Source of the DNA: Paenibacillus antarcticus
GTDB taxonomy: Bacteria; Bacillota; Bacilli; Paenibacillales; Paenibacillaceae
Direction: 5' to 3'
DNA: 64,000 nucleotides
Assembly: GCF_001637225.1 (NCBI RefSeq)
Contig: NZ_LVJI01000018.1
Coordinates: forward strand, 161,021 to 225,020
The translations under genes were made by a program, and so were the position numbers. Shown here in pieces: positions 1 to 7,290 of this stretch (within the stretch, counting starts at the first letter, position 1; every line of letters begins with the position of its first letter). Under the pieces are notes generated by a model, which ran no database searches, was not told the origin of the DNA, and saw only the letters and a program-made list of their open reading frames with translations.

Positions 1-36
1 TTTGGATACGATATCAAAAGAACTTTCTGAACTCAT
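1..36 (-). CDS. yajQ: YajQ family protein, N-terminus only (cut by window edge)
   Basis: Only the first 12 codons are inside the window, reading MSSESSFDIVSK on the minus strand from an ATG at 36-34. This opening is typical of the YajQ/DUF520 family (nucleotide or cyclic-di-GMP binding proteins). A GAGAGG-type ribosome binding site lies upstream at about 44-49, and a candidate promoter at 68-96. The gene lies beyond a strong terminator at 105-156, so it probably forms a separate unit. Identification rests on a short stretch, so the family call is likely but not certain. Confidence 0.6.
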   Translation of the reverse strand, partial: MSSESSFDIVSK

Positions 37-67
37 TATTCCACGTCCTCTCTACTGACTATCTGTC

Positions 68-96
68 ATAATATATGATTCTTGCAATGAAGTCCA
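68..96 (-). promoter_or_regulatory. Candidate sigma-A promoter for yajQ
   Basis: On the minus strand, TGGACT (91-96, 4 of 6 to the -35 consensus) is followed after 17 bases by TATTAT (68-73, 5 of 6 to the -10 consensus). The predicted transcript would start near 61, about 25 bases before the yajQ ATG and just after the preceding terminator. Confidence 0.4.
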
Positions 97-104
97 TGTC
101 CAAC

Positions 105-156
105 AAAAAAGGTACTCCTTTTGAGAAAACACCTCATAGACAGGAATACCTTTTTT
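105..156 (-). terminator. Intrinsic terminator, possibly bidirectional
   Basis: AAAAAAGGTACTCC at 105-118 pairs with GGAATACCTTTTTT at 143-156 with a single mismatch, giving a stem with T-runs on both strands. It lies directly after the stop codon of the small membrane protein and ends the ymfK-rodZ unit. Confidence 0.8.
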
Positions 157-168
157 GAAGCATCCAAG

Positions 169-369
169 TTATCGGGATCTAGATGGTTGTCGGAACATGT
201 CCAACACCCCTAATACAATATGTGCGACACCAAAACCTAATATACCGTAGCCCCATGAACTCGGCGTTAAATAATAGCCAAGAAGACTAACTATAATGCC
301 CAACCCTGTCACAATCCAGCTTACTGTCATATACAACGCCTCACTCATCTTGGAAGTAAAAAGACTCAA
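169..369 (-). CDS. Small hypothetical membrane protein (66 aa)
   Basis: I do not recognise this protein. It has two hydrophobic segments (about residues 16-33 and 41-58, using the long frame) separated by a short turn containing YYLTPSSWG, and a basic tail ending RQPSRSR, so it is probably a two-pass membrane protein. The long frame starts at a TTG at 369 without a convincing ribosome binding site. An in-frame ATG at 348 (protein beginning MSEALYM, 59 aa) is the alternative and also lacks a clear site. It follows rodZ by about 70 bases and is followed by a strong terminator, so it is probably the last gene of the ymfK-rodZ unit. In B. subtilis pgsA follows this block; here it does not. Confidence 0.55.
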   Translation of the reverse strand: MSLFTSKMSEALYMTVSWIVTGLGIIVSLLGYYLTPSSWGYGILGFGVAHIVLGVLDMFRQPSRSR

Positions 370-437
370 ACACCAATTTCAGCCTTATTATTTCCGATAA
401 AAGTGATCCTTATTCGCCTGAACCTACATTAGACTTT

Positions 438-1430
438 CTACGGTGTTATTTCTGTAGTTGCATCTGTAGTTGCATCTGTAGTTGTGTCTGTAGTTGTGTC
501 TGTAGTTGCATCTGTAGTTGTGTCAGACCCCTGACTTGTAGTCTCACGCTTAAGTAGAATTCTCGATGTGCTTTTTCCATCCTTTACAATCTGTCCTGCA
601 ACCATAATTTCGGTAGCTGGGGAATATCCTGACTTAATATACATTCCTTGATTGTCCATTTCAAGATTTAAAACCTCTCCGTCTTTGGTCTTACCAAAGT
701 AAAGTTTCTCACCTTTAGAATTGCTTCCTCTATAAATCTCAACCCAACTCTCGCCTGTTGCTTTGATCACAACTGGGATTTGCGTCGTATCTGATCCTGA
801 GACGTTAAAAATAGTATCTTTACCTTTTTTCCCCGCTTCAGTCACAGTAATTGGCTGTTCTACTGGAGGTTCTTCTACTGGAGGTTCTACCGGTAGGTCT
901 GTTCCCGTCTGGCCATTGGTATCCGGAGGGGTAATTGCATCTCCACCATTGCCCGTAGGCTCTTTTACCGGCTCATCCTTTGGATCCTGTATGTCTCCCG
1001 TTATCTTTTGACCAGAATCCACGGTTTTATCACTTGGCTTCTCATCTAAGGAAGAAACATATAAATAAATAACAACAATGATCAAGATAGGAAAAGTCCA
1101 CATTAGCACGGTAGACAACCATTTCACATTACGTTCCGTTGGAGGTCGATTACTTGAACGTTTCTGAATAACCGGTTCCATTGTCGCTTCAGGCTGAGAT
1201 AATGACACTTCCTTGTGTCCTTCTAGTAATTCATCAGGATTAAGACCTACCGTCTCGGCATAAGTCTTGATAAATGCTCGAACATAGAAATTTCCTGGAA
1301 GAACTTTATAGTCACCTGCCTCGATGGCCTCTAAATATCTCTTTCGAATTTTCGTCATTTCCTGTACATCATCAAGGCTCATTCCCTTTTCGAGTCTGGC
1401 TTCCCTTAACTGCTGACCTAGTTCAGACAT
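438..1430 (-). CDS. rodZ: RodZ-like cytoskeletal/cell-shape protein (YmfM), XRE-type HTH, membrane anchored
   Basis: This is the Bacillales RodZ (YmfM) homologue, which links the MreB cytoskeleton to the elongation machinery at the membrane. The 330-residue protein has an N-terminal XRE-like helix-turn-helix (about residues 4-65, with the LREARLEKGMSLDDVQ opening), one membrane segment (about 104-126), a proline/glutamate-rich extracytoplasmic linker (about 130-200) and a C-terminal DUF4115-type beta domain (about 215-295). The last 30 residues are a Thr/Asp/Ala repeat encoded by a 12-bp tandem array. The ATG at 1430 has a very strong ribosome binding site (TTAGGAGGTG). It lies 45 bases downstream of ymfK, as in B. 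subtilis. The repeat tail is not needed for the family call and looks species-specific. Confidence 0.9.
   Translation of the reverse strand: MSELGQQLREARLEKGMSLDDVQEMTKIRKRYLEAIEAGDYKVLPGNFYVRAFIKTYAETVGLNPDELLEGHKEVSLSQPEATMEPVIQKRSSNRPPTERNVKWLSTVLMWTFPILIIVVIYLYVSSLDEKPSDKTVDSGQKITGDIQDPKDEPVKEPTGNGGDAITPPDTNGQTGTDLPVEPPVEEPPVEQPITVTEAGKKGKDTIFNVSGSDTTQIPVVIKATGESWVEIYRGSNSKGEKLYFGKTKDGEVLNLEMDNQGMYIKSGYSPATEIMVAGQIVKDGKSTSRILLKRETTSQGSDTTTDATTDTTTDTTTDATTDATTEITP
451..522 (-). repeat. 12-bp tandem repeat (six units) in the rodZ 3' end
   Basis: Six consecutive 12-bp units of the form TCTGTAGTTGCA or TCTGTAGTTGTG (plus-strand reading) run from 451 to 522. They encode a Thr-Thr-Asp-Ala/Thr repeat at the extracytoplasmic C-terminus of RodZ. 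Unit length is a multiple of three, so copy-number change would preserve frame. Confidence 0.9.
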
Positions 1431-1475
1431 ACCATCACCTCCTAATTCTTATGATTTTATGGGATTAGAGTTCGT

Positions 1476-2252
1476 TCATAAATCTTCCGTATAAGCATTC
1501 GTAAATGAATCATATACAATTTCTTCATCTGGCGTGTTTCTAAGTTCAATAATGATATCAAAATCATCAAAGGAATACTCAGACTCTTGAACAAAAATAT
1601 CTGGATGTTCAATCACTTTGGTACTAGGCATACTCATAATATCCTGTAATAAATTATAGTGTTTCTCACTGGACCTTATTGTACTTACAATCCCATCAAT
1701 AATAAAAACATGGTTTGGATTCATTTCATCCTCAGACAGCTGACTTCGAATCGTTTGACGAAGCAATGTTGAAGATACAAACGTCCACCGTTTCATCGCA
1801 CAAACACTACCGGCTATAATAGACTCCGTTTTACCTACACGTGGCATCCCTCTTAACCCAACGACATGGTTACCTTCCCTTTTAAATATTTCACCAAGAA
1901 AATCAACAAGTAAACCCAGTTCATCTCGGGTGAACCGGAACGTTTTATGATCGTCTGAATCTCGGTCTATATACCTTCCATGACGTACCGCCAATCTATC
2001 GACAAGTTTTGGAGGTCGTAATGCAGAAACAGTTATATTATCCACCTTTTTCAGCATAGCTCCCATAAGTTGGATCTTCTCTTCATCATCGGTTTCAAGA
2101 AGCATGCCTCGAGTTTCGCCCTCTACTCCATTGATTGTAAGTATATTGACTTCCAGCATCCCAAGTAAAGAAGCAATGTCTCCCAGTAATCCTGGCCTGT
2201 TTTTATGTATCTTATATTCCATATACCACTGATTCGACTGTTTCGACTCCAT
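1476..2252 (-). CDS. ymfK: YmfK/DUF3388 protein: ACT-like domain plus P-loop-like region
   Basis: This is the DUF3388 (YmfK) family protein of spore-forming Bacillales; its function is unknown. The N-terminal 70 residues look like an ACT regulatory domain (WYMEYKIHKNRPGLLGDIAS, then NILTINGV). A central segment contains GMPRVGKT, matching the Walker A pattern GxxxxGKT at about residues 135-142, and a later hydrophobic strand ending VFIIDG could serve as a Walker B strand. The frame is open to an ATG at 2282, but that codon has no ribosome binding site. The ATG at 2252 has AGGTGAGGTG 6-7 bases upstream and gives a protein starting MESKQSNQWY, so I chose it (258 aa). It precedes rodZ and follows the ymfJ terminator, with its own candidate promoter. 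Confidence 0.85.
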   Translation of the reverse strand: MESKQSNQWYMEYKIHKNRPGLLGDIASLLGMLEVNILTINGVEGETRGMLLETDDEEKIQLMGAMLKKVDNITVSALRPPKLVDRLAVRHGRYIDRDSDDHKTFRFTRDELGLLVDFLGEIFKREGNHVVGLRGMPRVGKTESIIAGSVCAMKRWTFVSSTLLRQTIRSQLSEDEMNPNHVFIIDGIVSTIRSSEKHYNLLQDIMSMPSTKVIEHPDIFVQESEYSFDDFDIIIELRNTPDEEIVYDSFTNAYTEDL

Positions 2253-2358
2253 TTTTAACACCTCACCTAACACGTTTCCCATATTTTCGACAAAACAGAC
2301 CCCAATCCCAAACTTGGAAGAGGCTATATTTATATCGACCTATTCATGGGTCATGTTA

Positions 2359-2387
2359 ATGATATATAAAATAAATATGAAAGGCAA
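2359..2387 (-). promoter_or_regulatory. Candidate sigma-A promoter for ymfK-rodZ
   Basis: TTGCCT (2382-2387) and TATCAT (2359-2364) are separated by 17 bases on the minus strand, between the ymfJ terminator and ymfK. It implies a leader of about 100 bases. Four of six and five of six consensus matches make it plausible, not certain. Confidence 0.4.
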
Positions 2388-2408
2388 GGTCATCTCTGTA
2401 ATGATTGT

Positions 2409-2436
2409 AGAAAAGCCCCCATATGGGAGCTTTTCT
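2409..2436 (-). terminator. Intrinsic terminator after ymfJ
   Basis: AGAAAAGC at one end pairs with GCTTTTCT at the other around a CCCATATGGG core, and the minus strand ends in GGGGCTTTTCT. It lies just after the ymfJ stop at 2444 and separates ymfJ from ymfK. Confidence 0.75.
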
Positions 2437-2443
2437 CATGGAA

Positions 2444-2701
2444 TTATGCATTTTTTTTGGCTAATTTCACCATTAATCGTGCAACAGTCTGCCGTTCTTC
2501 TTTGTTTCCAACTTCCCACAATTCCTTAAGTGCTCGGTTGGAAGGATTCTGCGGATCGACTTTTTCATCTAAGAAATCGCCGATTTCGTAAGCTAATTTA
2601 GAGATGGTATCTTCACTCATCCCCAGTTTCTCAGCTTGAACTACGCGTTCACCCAAGAACTTTTTCCATGTGTCAAAATTTCTAAGCACTGTTGATGACA
2701 T
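2444..2701 (-). CDS. ymfJ: DUF3243 family protein YmfJ
   Basis: An 85-residue soluble, largely helical protein of the DUF3243 family (YmfJ in B. subtilis), function unknown. Recognisable features are the N-terminal FDTWKKFLGERV and the central LAYEIGDFLDEKVDPQNPSNRALKEL-type region, with a lysine-rich C-terminus. The ATG at 2701 has a perfect ribosome binding site (AAGGAGG) nine bases upstream. It sits between ymfI and ymfK as in B. subtilis but is transcriptionally isolated: a sigma-G-like promoter lies at 2750-2780 and a terminator follows the stop. That layout predicts expression as a single gene in the forespore late in sporulation. Confidence 0.88.
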   Translation of the reverse strand: MSSTVLRNFDTWKKFLGERVVQAEKLGMSEDTISKLAYEIGDFLDEKVDPQNPSNRALKELWEVGNKEERQTVARLMVKLAKKNA

Positions 2702-2749
2702 ATTAAATCCTCCTTAGCTGTGACGCATGAGATTTAAAATCAACAGTTG

Positions 2750-2780
2750 TAATATGACCTCGTTTAACCTTTATTATTCA
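2750..2780 (-). promoter_or_regulatory. Sigma-G/F-like forespore promoter for ymfJ
   Basis: TGAATA at 2775-2780 and CATATTA at 2750-2756 are separated by exactly 18 bases on the minus strand. This fits the sigma-G pattern TGNATA-N18-CATNNTA. It lies about 50 bases upstream of the ymfJ start in the only sizeable gap before the gene. Confidence 0.6.
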
Positions 2781-2802
2781 GTTTAGAACTGGAATAATTT
2801 AC

Positions 2803-3576
2803 TTAAGTGATCCAACCACCGTTAGGACTAATCACTTGTCCGTTAATATAGCCCGATTCCGAGAGCGCGAGAAAATATACAAGAGAAGATATTTCATCCG
2901 GCCGAGCCAATCTCCCGGCAGGTATTTCTTCTTCAAGCATTTTAATCTCTTCATCATGTAAGTGATCCATCATCGATGTATCCACTGCACCAGGAGCTAC
3001 AGCATTAACTGTGATTCCGGAAGGGGCAAGTTCTTTCGCTAAGGCTTTCGTGAAAGCATTAACGCCCCCTTTGCTTGTAGAGTAAAGAACTTCACAGGAA
3101 GCACCTGAAATCCCCCATACGGATGATATGTTAATAATCCGTCCATAACGTTGGGAAACCATATGCGGCATAAAGACCTGCGTACAAAGAAACATGCCTT
3201 TAAGATTAGTAGACATTACATCATCCCATATGTCCTCTGTTACATCTGAAAGCATCCCGTAATGCGATATCCCTGCATTATTCACCAGGATATCCGGCAT
3301 CAAGCCATGACTTTGAAGTTTGTCACGCATACGACATATCTGTTCTCGATCCTTCAAATCTGCCGTTACTGTTAGAACAGTCGCACCATGGGACATACAC
3401 CGACGCGCCACGTCATTTGCCTCTTCATGGGACTTTCCATAATGAATAACGACATTCATACCCACTAATGCAAAACGCTCAGCAATAGCAGCTCCAATGC
3501 CCCTACTGGCCCCTGTAATCAGAACCGTCGTTTCTCCAATTGGCTTAGTCCAATCTCTCCCCACCTCATTGTTCAA
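2803..3576 (-). CDS. ymfI: Short-chain dehydrogenase/reductase YmfI (FabG-like)
   Basis: A classical SDR oxidoreductase, probably NADP(H)-dependent, resembling 3-oxoacyl-ACP reductases (FabG); the in vivo substrate is not known. In long-frame numbering it has the dinucleotide-binding motif TGASRGIG (21-28), the NNAG motif (99-102), catalytic serine near 151-152, and the YSTSK motif (Tyr165, Lys169), followed by the typical NAVAPGAVDTSM segment. The frame opens at a TTG at 3576 that overlaps the ymfH stop codon (CCTTGAAC), suggesting translational coupling. A GTG a few codons later is an alternative, and the exact start is uncertain. Third gene of the ymfF-ymfH-ymfI run. Confidence 0.88.
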   Translation of the reverse strand: MNNEVGRDWTKPIGETTVLITGASRGIGAAIAERFALVGMNVVIHYGKSHEEANDVARRCMSHGATVLTVTADLKDREQICRMRDKLQSHGLMPDILVNNAGISHYGMLSDVTEDIWDDVMSTNLKGMFLCTQVFMPHMVSQRYGRIINISSVWGISGASCEVLYSTSKGGVNAFTKALAKELAPSGITVNAVAPGAVDTSMMDHLHDEEIKMLEEEIPAGRLARPDEISSLVYFLALSESGYINGQVISPNGGWIT

Positions 3577-4853
3577 GGATTAACCACGACCGATACCGCA
3601 ACCTGGTTCCAGTCAATGTGCTCTTGCAAGCAATCATTTACATCATTTAATGTAATGGACTCATACACTTGTAAGACGGAGAAGAAATCGCTACCACGAA
3701 ATTGATACTTAGTAAACTCATGTGCGATATTCTCGGGAGAATTCAACATCCGTAAATATCCGCCCATTTTCTTTTTGCGAGAACGTTCGAAATTAGATTC
3801 CTTAAAGCCTACCTTAACCATAACATCCACTTCTTCCCGAATTCTTTGAAGTAGCACATCGGGATCTCTTGTGTCACCACCAATGATAGAAAACGCATAT
3901 TGTGGAGAACTGTTATATTCATATCCAAAGCTGTCCGAAATGAGATCTTCATCATAAAGCTTTTGATATAATGGCGTACTCGAACCAAACAGTAAATCAA
4001 GCATAATTTTGGTCGTAAGATCCCGCTTCAATAGAGCATCACCAACAAATCCCACTCGCTTCTCTTTAAAACCAAATAAACACTTAGGCATTGAGACCGT
4101 TAGTTTCTTTATACGTTTCTTCTCTGCCACTTCTACTTGTTCTTGATCAAAGAAACGTTCAATTGTGCCTTGCGGCTCATATGATTTCTTCGCTTGGTTA
4201 TTTCTTACCAGTTCAAATACTTCCTCAGGCTTAACCCCACCCACTACAAATAAAAGCATATTACTCGGGTGGTAAAAAGCATTATAGCAAGAATACAATG
4301 TCTCTTTCGTAATAGTGCTAATCGACTCTACTGTACCCGCAATATCAATATGAACAGGATGAACTTTGTACATGGCTTCAATTAGACCGAAATAAACACG
4401 CCAGTCTGCATTATCCTCATACATTCCAATTTCCTGACCGATAATTCCTTTTTCTTTATCTACATTCTGATCTGTGAAATAAGGATTTTGCACAAAATTG
4501 ATCAACGTCTCCAAATTATCTTCAATATTCTCTGTAGCAGAGAAGAGATACACCGTCTGATCAAAGCTCGTAAATGCATTTGCCGAAGCTCCTTGGGAAG
4601 CAAACGTGGCAAAGATATCTCCCTGAGGTTCCTCAAACATTTTATGCTCCAAGAAATGAGCAATCCCATCAGGTACTTTTACCTCATCCTGACCCTCTAC
4701 ACGGAAATGGTTATCAACAGATCCATATTTCGTAGCAAAAGTCGCATATGTCTTGTTGAATCCCGGTTTCGGAAGAACATACACATGGAGGCCATTATCC
4801 ATGACTTCGTAATACAGTGTTTCTTGTAAATTATCGTATTGTATACTTTGCAT
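3573..4853 (-). CDS. ymfH: M16 family zinc metallopeptidase YmfH (catalytic subunit type)
   Basis: An insulinase-like M16 peptidase of 426 residues, the usual size for one M16 half. The inverted zinc-binding motif HFLEH is intact (residues 66-70) with the third-ligand glutamate expected in GQEIGMYE near residue 140. The protein is predicted cytoplasmic, with no signal peptide. The ATG at 4853 has a very good site (AAGGAGGAAT). The gene follows ymfF by three bases and overlaps ymfI. Because ymfF lacks the zinc motif, the two probably form the active/inactive pair known for two-subunit M16 enzymes. The substrate is unknown. Confidence 0.9.
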   Translation of the reverse strand: MQSIQYDNLQETLYYEVMDNGLHVYVLPKPGFNKTYATFATKYGSVDNHFRVEGQDEVKVPDGIAHFLEHKMFEEPQGDIFATFASQGASANAFTSFDQTVYLFSATENIEDNLETLINFVQNPYFTDQNVDKEKGIIGQEIGMYEDNADWRVYFGLIEAMYKVHPVHIDIAGTVESISTITKETLYSCYNAFYHPSNMLLFVVGGVKPEEVFELVRNNQAKKSYEPQGTIERFFDQEQVEVAEKKRIKKLTVSMPKCLFGFKEKRVGFVGDALLKRDLTTKIMLDLLFGSSTPLYQKLYDEDLISDSFGYEYNSSPQYAFSIIGGDTRDPDVLLQRIREEVDVMVKVGFKESNFERSRKKKMGGYLRMLNSPENIAHEFTKYQFRGSDFFSVLQVYESITLNDVNDCLQEHIDWNQVAVSVVVNP

Positions 4854-4856
4854 CTG

Positions 4857-6137
4857 CTATTCCTCCTTCTGCCCTCTTAAGAAATAGATCGTATCCAATT
4901 CAAATGTAGCGGCTGCCTTACGAACATCCTCCACTGAAATAGCCTCGATCTGTTCAACAAGTTGATCTACTGTACGCTCTTTTCCAGATAATTGGCCATT
5001 GAAGTCAAAAGATATCATTTCAAATGCAGAGTCATCCATTTCACGCAACAAGTTGCGAATCATAGCCTTCGTCTGTGACATCTCTAATTCTGTGATTTCA
5101 CCGGTTCGCATTTCCTCCAGCTGATTGCGAATAATCTCAACAGCTTTATCATAATTTTGAACCTCTATCCCTGATTGAATGGTCCCGAGTCCTTTATGAC
5201 CATCGTAACGTGAAGAAGCATAATAAGCTAAGCTCTCCTTTTCTCGAACATTCAAGAACAACTTAGAGTGCGGATATCCACCGAGTATTCCGTTATACAT
5301 CAGTGCAGCTGCGTAATCTTCATCTCCATACGTTATCGTAGTACGAAGACCTAAGTTCAATTTCCCTTGATTGACATCCAGTTTCTCTACGATGGTTCGA
5401 ACTTCACTCACTGCAGGAGCAGACTGATTCTTTACATAACCTACAGGTTTTGTAGCATCTAAATCAAAGTGTTCTTCTACCAACTTCTTCACTTCCGCAA
5501 GTGTGGTGTCTCCTACAACATAAAGATCCATACTGGATTCGTTCAGCCAATTCAGATATGACTTATAAAGCGACTCCGCAGTAATATGATCTAGATCCTT
5601 CCGTTGTCCAAGCGGATGTAAGCGATATGGCTCATTGCGGCACATCTCTTCTAAGCAACGCTCAGCAGCATACCGAATCTTGTCATTGACAATCGACTCC
5701 ATTTTTTTACGTACATTCTCTTTCTCAGCCTGTACATATGCGTTCTTGAAATGTCCATCTTCTAATACAGGACGTGTTACGACTTCGCCTAAAAATGCGA
5801 AGGATGATTCAAGAAGACTCTCTTGACTCTGTACAAACGTATCGTTAATCGTATCCATACGAAACTGAACAATTTGGTTATCGCCTCTTTTATATACATC
5901 GAACCCAAATCCTGCTCCATACAACTGTTCCAACCGTTCACGGAATTGTGTCGTCTCAGGATAGGACTCTGTTCCCCGACGTAGTACAAATGGCGTTAGC
6001 GCTGTAGCAGTCACTGTCTCCTCAGAAAGCGGGATTCCCACATATAAAGAAATAGCGAACGTTTTGAAGCGCGTGGTAGGTAATACGTGAATGCGCAGTC
6101 GACCTGCACTACCGTGTTCAAATCTTGTCTTATTCAA
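4857..6137 (-). CDS. ymfF: M16 family peptidase-like protein YmfF (zinc motif absent)
   Basis: An M16 family protein of 426 residues whose fold is recognisable from segments such as TPFVLRRGTESYPETTQF and the C-terminal LGGYPHSKLFLNVREKESL region. The position where HXXEH should be is occupied by non-ligand residues (ATALTPFVLRRG), so it should not bind zinc and is probably the partner subunit of YmfH. The start is a TTG at 6137 preceded by AAAGGAGAT. It is the first gene of the ymfF-ymfH-ymfI unit, downstream of the sleB terminator. Confidence 0.88.
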   Translation of the reverse strand: MNKTRFEHGSAGRLRIHVLPTTRFKTFAISLYVGIPLSEETVTATALTPFVLRRGTESYPETTQFRERLEQLYGAGFGFDVYKRGDNQIVQFRMDTINDTFVQSQESLLESSFAFLGEVVTRPVLEDGHFKNAYVQAEKENVRKKMESIVNDKIRYAAERCLEEMCRNEPYRLHPLGQRKDLDHITAESLYKSYLNWLNESSMDLYVVGDTTLAEVKKLVEEHFDLDATKPVGYVKNQSAPAVSEVRTIVEKLDVNQGKLNLGLRTTITYGDEDYAAALMYNGILGGYPHSKLFLNVREKESLAYYASSRYDGHKGLGTIQSGIEVQNYDKAVEIIRNQLEEMRTGEITELEMSQTKAMIRNLLREMDDSAFEMISFDFNGQLSGKERTVDQLVEQIEAISVEDVRKAAATFELDTIYFLRGQKEE

Positions 6138-6211
6138 GGTCCCAATCTCCTTTATATCATAGATTGTTAAAGTACTCTGACAACGTAATAATATCCATTC
6201 TAACCCACCTC

Positions 6212-6248
6212 AAAGTGAAGAAGCAACCGAAGGCAAGCCTTCGATTGC
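6212..6248 (-). terminator. Intrinsic terminator after sleB
   Basis: GCAACCGAAGGC (6223-6234) pairs with GCCTTCGATTGC (6237-6248) over a two-base loop with one wobble pair. The minus strand continues TTCTTCACTTT, a moderate U-rich tail. It lies immediately after the sleB stop. Confidence 0.65.
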
Positions 6249-6259
6249 CCCTTTTCTTG

Positions 6260-7072
6260 TTACATACAGAAAATATGTGCACCAATCGTTTTCACTTGAG
6301 GACGGGTCCATATCCACGGAGATGTAGCTGTCTTCGGATTAAAGTAATACAAGCATCCTCCTGAAGGATCCCATCCATTCAGAGCTTGCTGTACTGCCTT
6401 TCGCGCCTGTTCGTTAGGTTCCAAATATATTTGACCATCGGCTACCGCTGTGAACGCTCTTGGCTGAAATATAACGCCTGAAGGTGAATTGGGGAATTCA
6501 GATGACTTCACTCGATTCAAAATAACCGCTGCAACTGCTACCTGCCCTTCAAATGGTTCACCACGCGCTTCACCATACACAGCATTGGCCATGATCTTCA
6601 GATCATTCTCAGATAGTCCCATCGAATTGGCAGATCCCATCGGTGTCTTCTTATCTGACGTTTCCTTTTTTGGGGCGGTTGCAGTATTTCCTGCATTGTT
6701 CGCTGCCGAAGGCTTCCAATCTTTCGTAGCATTGTAAAGCTTCAACTGGGTCTTAGCTCCTACTATGCCATCTACCTTCATACCGAACTCAGATTGAAAC
6801 CATTTAACAGACTTCAAAGTGCCAGAACCAAAGGTACTGTCAATCTTGCCTGTATAAAAACCCAAATACTTCAGTCGTCCTTGCAACTCAGATACATCTG
6901 TACCTGAGGTTCCAACTTTAAATACATTCGTGCTAAATACCGGTTGCGAAGGAGCGTACAACTCATTCATAGGCTCCACAGCTGCTTGAGATGTGTCATT
7001 CATAAATCCGAACACAGACATGGACAACAGAAGCACCAATCCTATAGAGATCCAGCCTTTCGTTTTGTTCAT
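6260..7072 (-). CDS. sleB: Spore cortex-lytic enzyme SleB-like hydrolase
   Basis: A secreted cell-wall hydrolase of SleB architecture: signal peptide (charged MNKTKG, hydrophobic core, cleavage near SQA/AVEP), a peptidoglycan-binding domain (about residues 57-112, with LQGRLKYLGFYTGKIDSTFG) and a C-terminal Hydrolase_2/SleB catalytic domain. The conserved NAVYGEARGEP contains the likely catalytic glutamate (about Glu168). SleB proteins depolymerise spore cortex during germination. The frame extends to an ATG at 7114, but that codon has no ribosome binding site and coincides with the predicted transcription start of a sigma-G-like promoter. The ATG at 7072, preceded by AAAGGTAGAG, is therefore the better start (270 aa). 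No ypeB is adjacent, unlike the sleB-ypeB pair of B. subtilis. Confidence 0.88.
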   Translation of the reverse strand: MNKTKGWISIGLVLLLSMSVFGFMNDTSQAAVEPMNELYAPSQPVFSTNVFKVGTSGTDVSELQGRLKYLGFYTGKIDSTFGSGTLKSVKWFQSEFGMKVDGIVGAKTQLKLYNATKDWKPSAANNAGNTATAPKKETSDKKTPMGSANSMGLSENDLKIMANAVYGEARGEPFEGQVAVAAVILNRVKSSEFPNSPSGVIFQPRAFTAVADGQIYLEPNEQARKAVQQALNGWDPSGGCLYYFNPKTATSPWIWTRPQVKTIGAHIFCM

Positions 7073-7119
7073 CAGTTTAGCTCTACCTTTCTGTTGTGTT
7101 TTTACAAGATGCATAAAGG

Positions 7120-7150
7120 TATTATGACTTGACCATTAGCTTCCTATGCA
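7120..7150 (-). promoter_or_regulatory. Sigma-G-like forespore promoter for sleB
   Basis: TGCATA (7145-7150) and CATAATA (7120-7126) are separated by 18 bases on the minus strand, a full match to TGNATA-N18-CATNNTA. Transcription would start near 7113, about 40 bases before the chosen sleB start at 7072. Forespore expression fits a cortex-lytic enzyme deposited in the spore. Confidence 0.75.
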
Positions 7151-7246
7151 TGTTACACAACAAGTAAGTAGAAACGTTCTTAAATTAGGTAACCCCTTAT
7201 GTTGCATACGGACTTGAATCTACTTGAGAAATAGGAGATGTGAACG

Positions 7247-7286
7247 AAAAAAAGAGCTTCCCTTACTGACCATGGGAAACTCTTTT
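7247..7286 (-). terminator. Intrinsic terminator after spoIIIE/ftsK
   Basis: AAAAGAG-TTCCC at 7250-7262 pairs with GGGAA-CTCTTTT at 7274-7286, and the minus strand ends in seven T residues. It begins four bases past the ftsK stop codon. Confidence 0.8.
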
Positions 7287-7290
7287 CACT

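Noticed and set aside
451..522. Regular short repeats that might be read as a CRISPR array.
   Set aside because: The 12-bp units are directly adjacent with no spacers and encode an in-frame peptide repeat of RodZ.
2337..2352. GACCTATTCATGGGTC as an operator palindrome upstream of ymfK.
   Set aside because: Only the four outer bases on each side pair cleanly, and no regulator is suggested by context.
6150..6180. TTGTCA-N16-TATGAT before ymfF as a sigma-A promoter.
   Set aside because: The predicted start point falls inside the ymfF ribosome binding site, so the transcript would be poorly translated.
7072..7114. Start of sleB at the upstream ATG (7114).
   Set aside because: No ribosome binding site, predicted transcription start at the same point, and it would bury the signal peptide.
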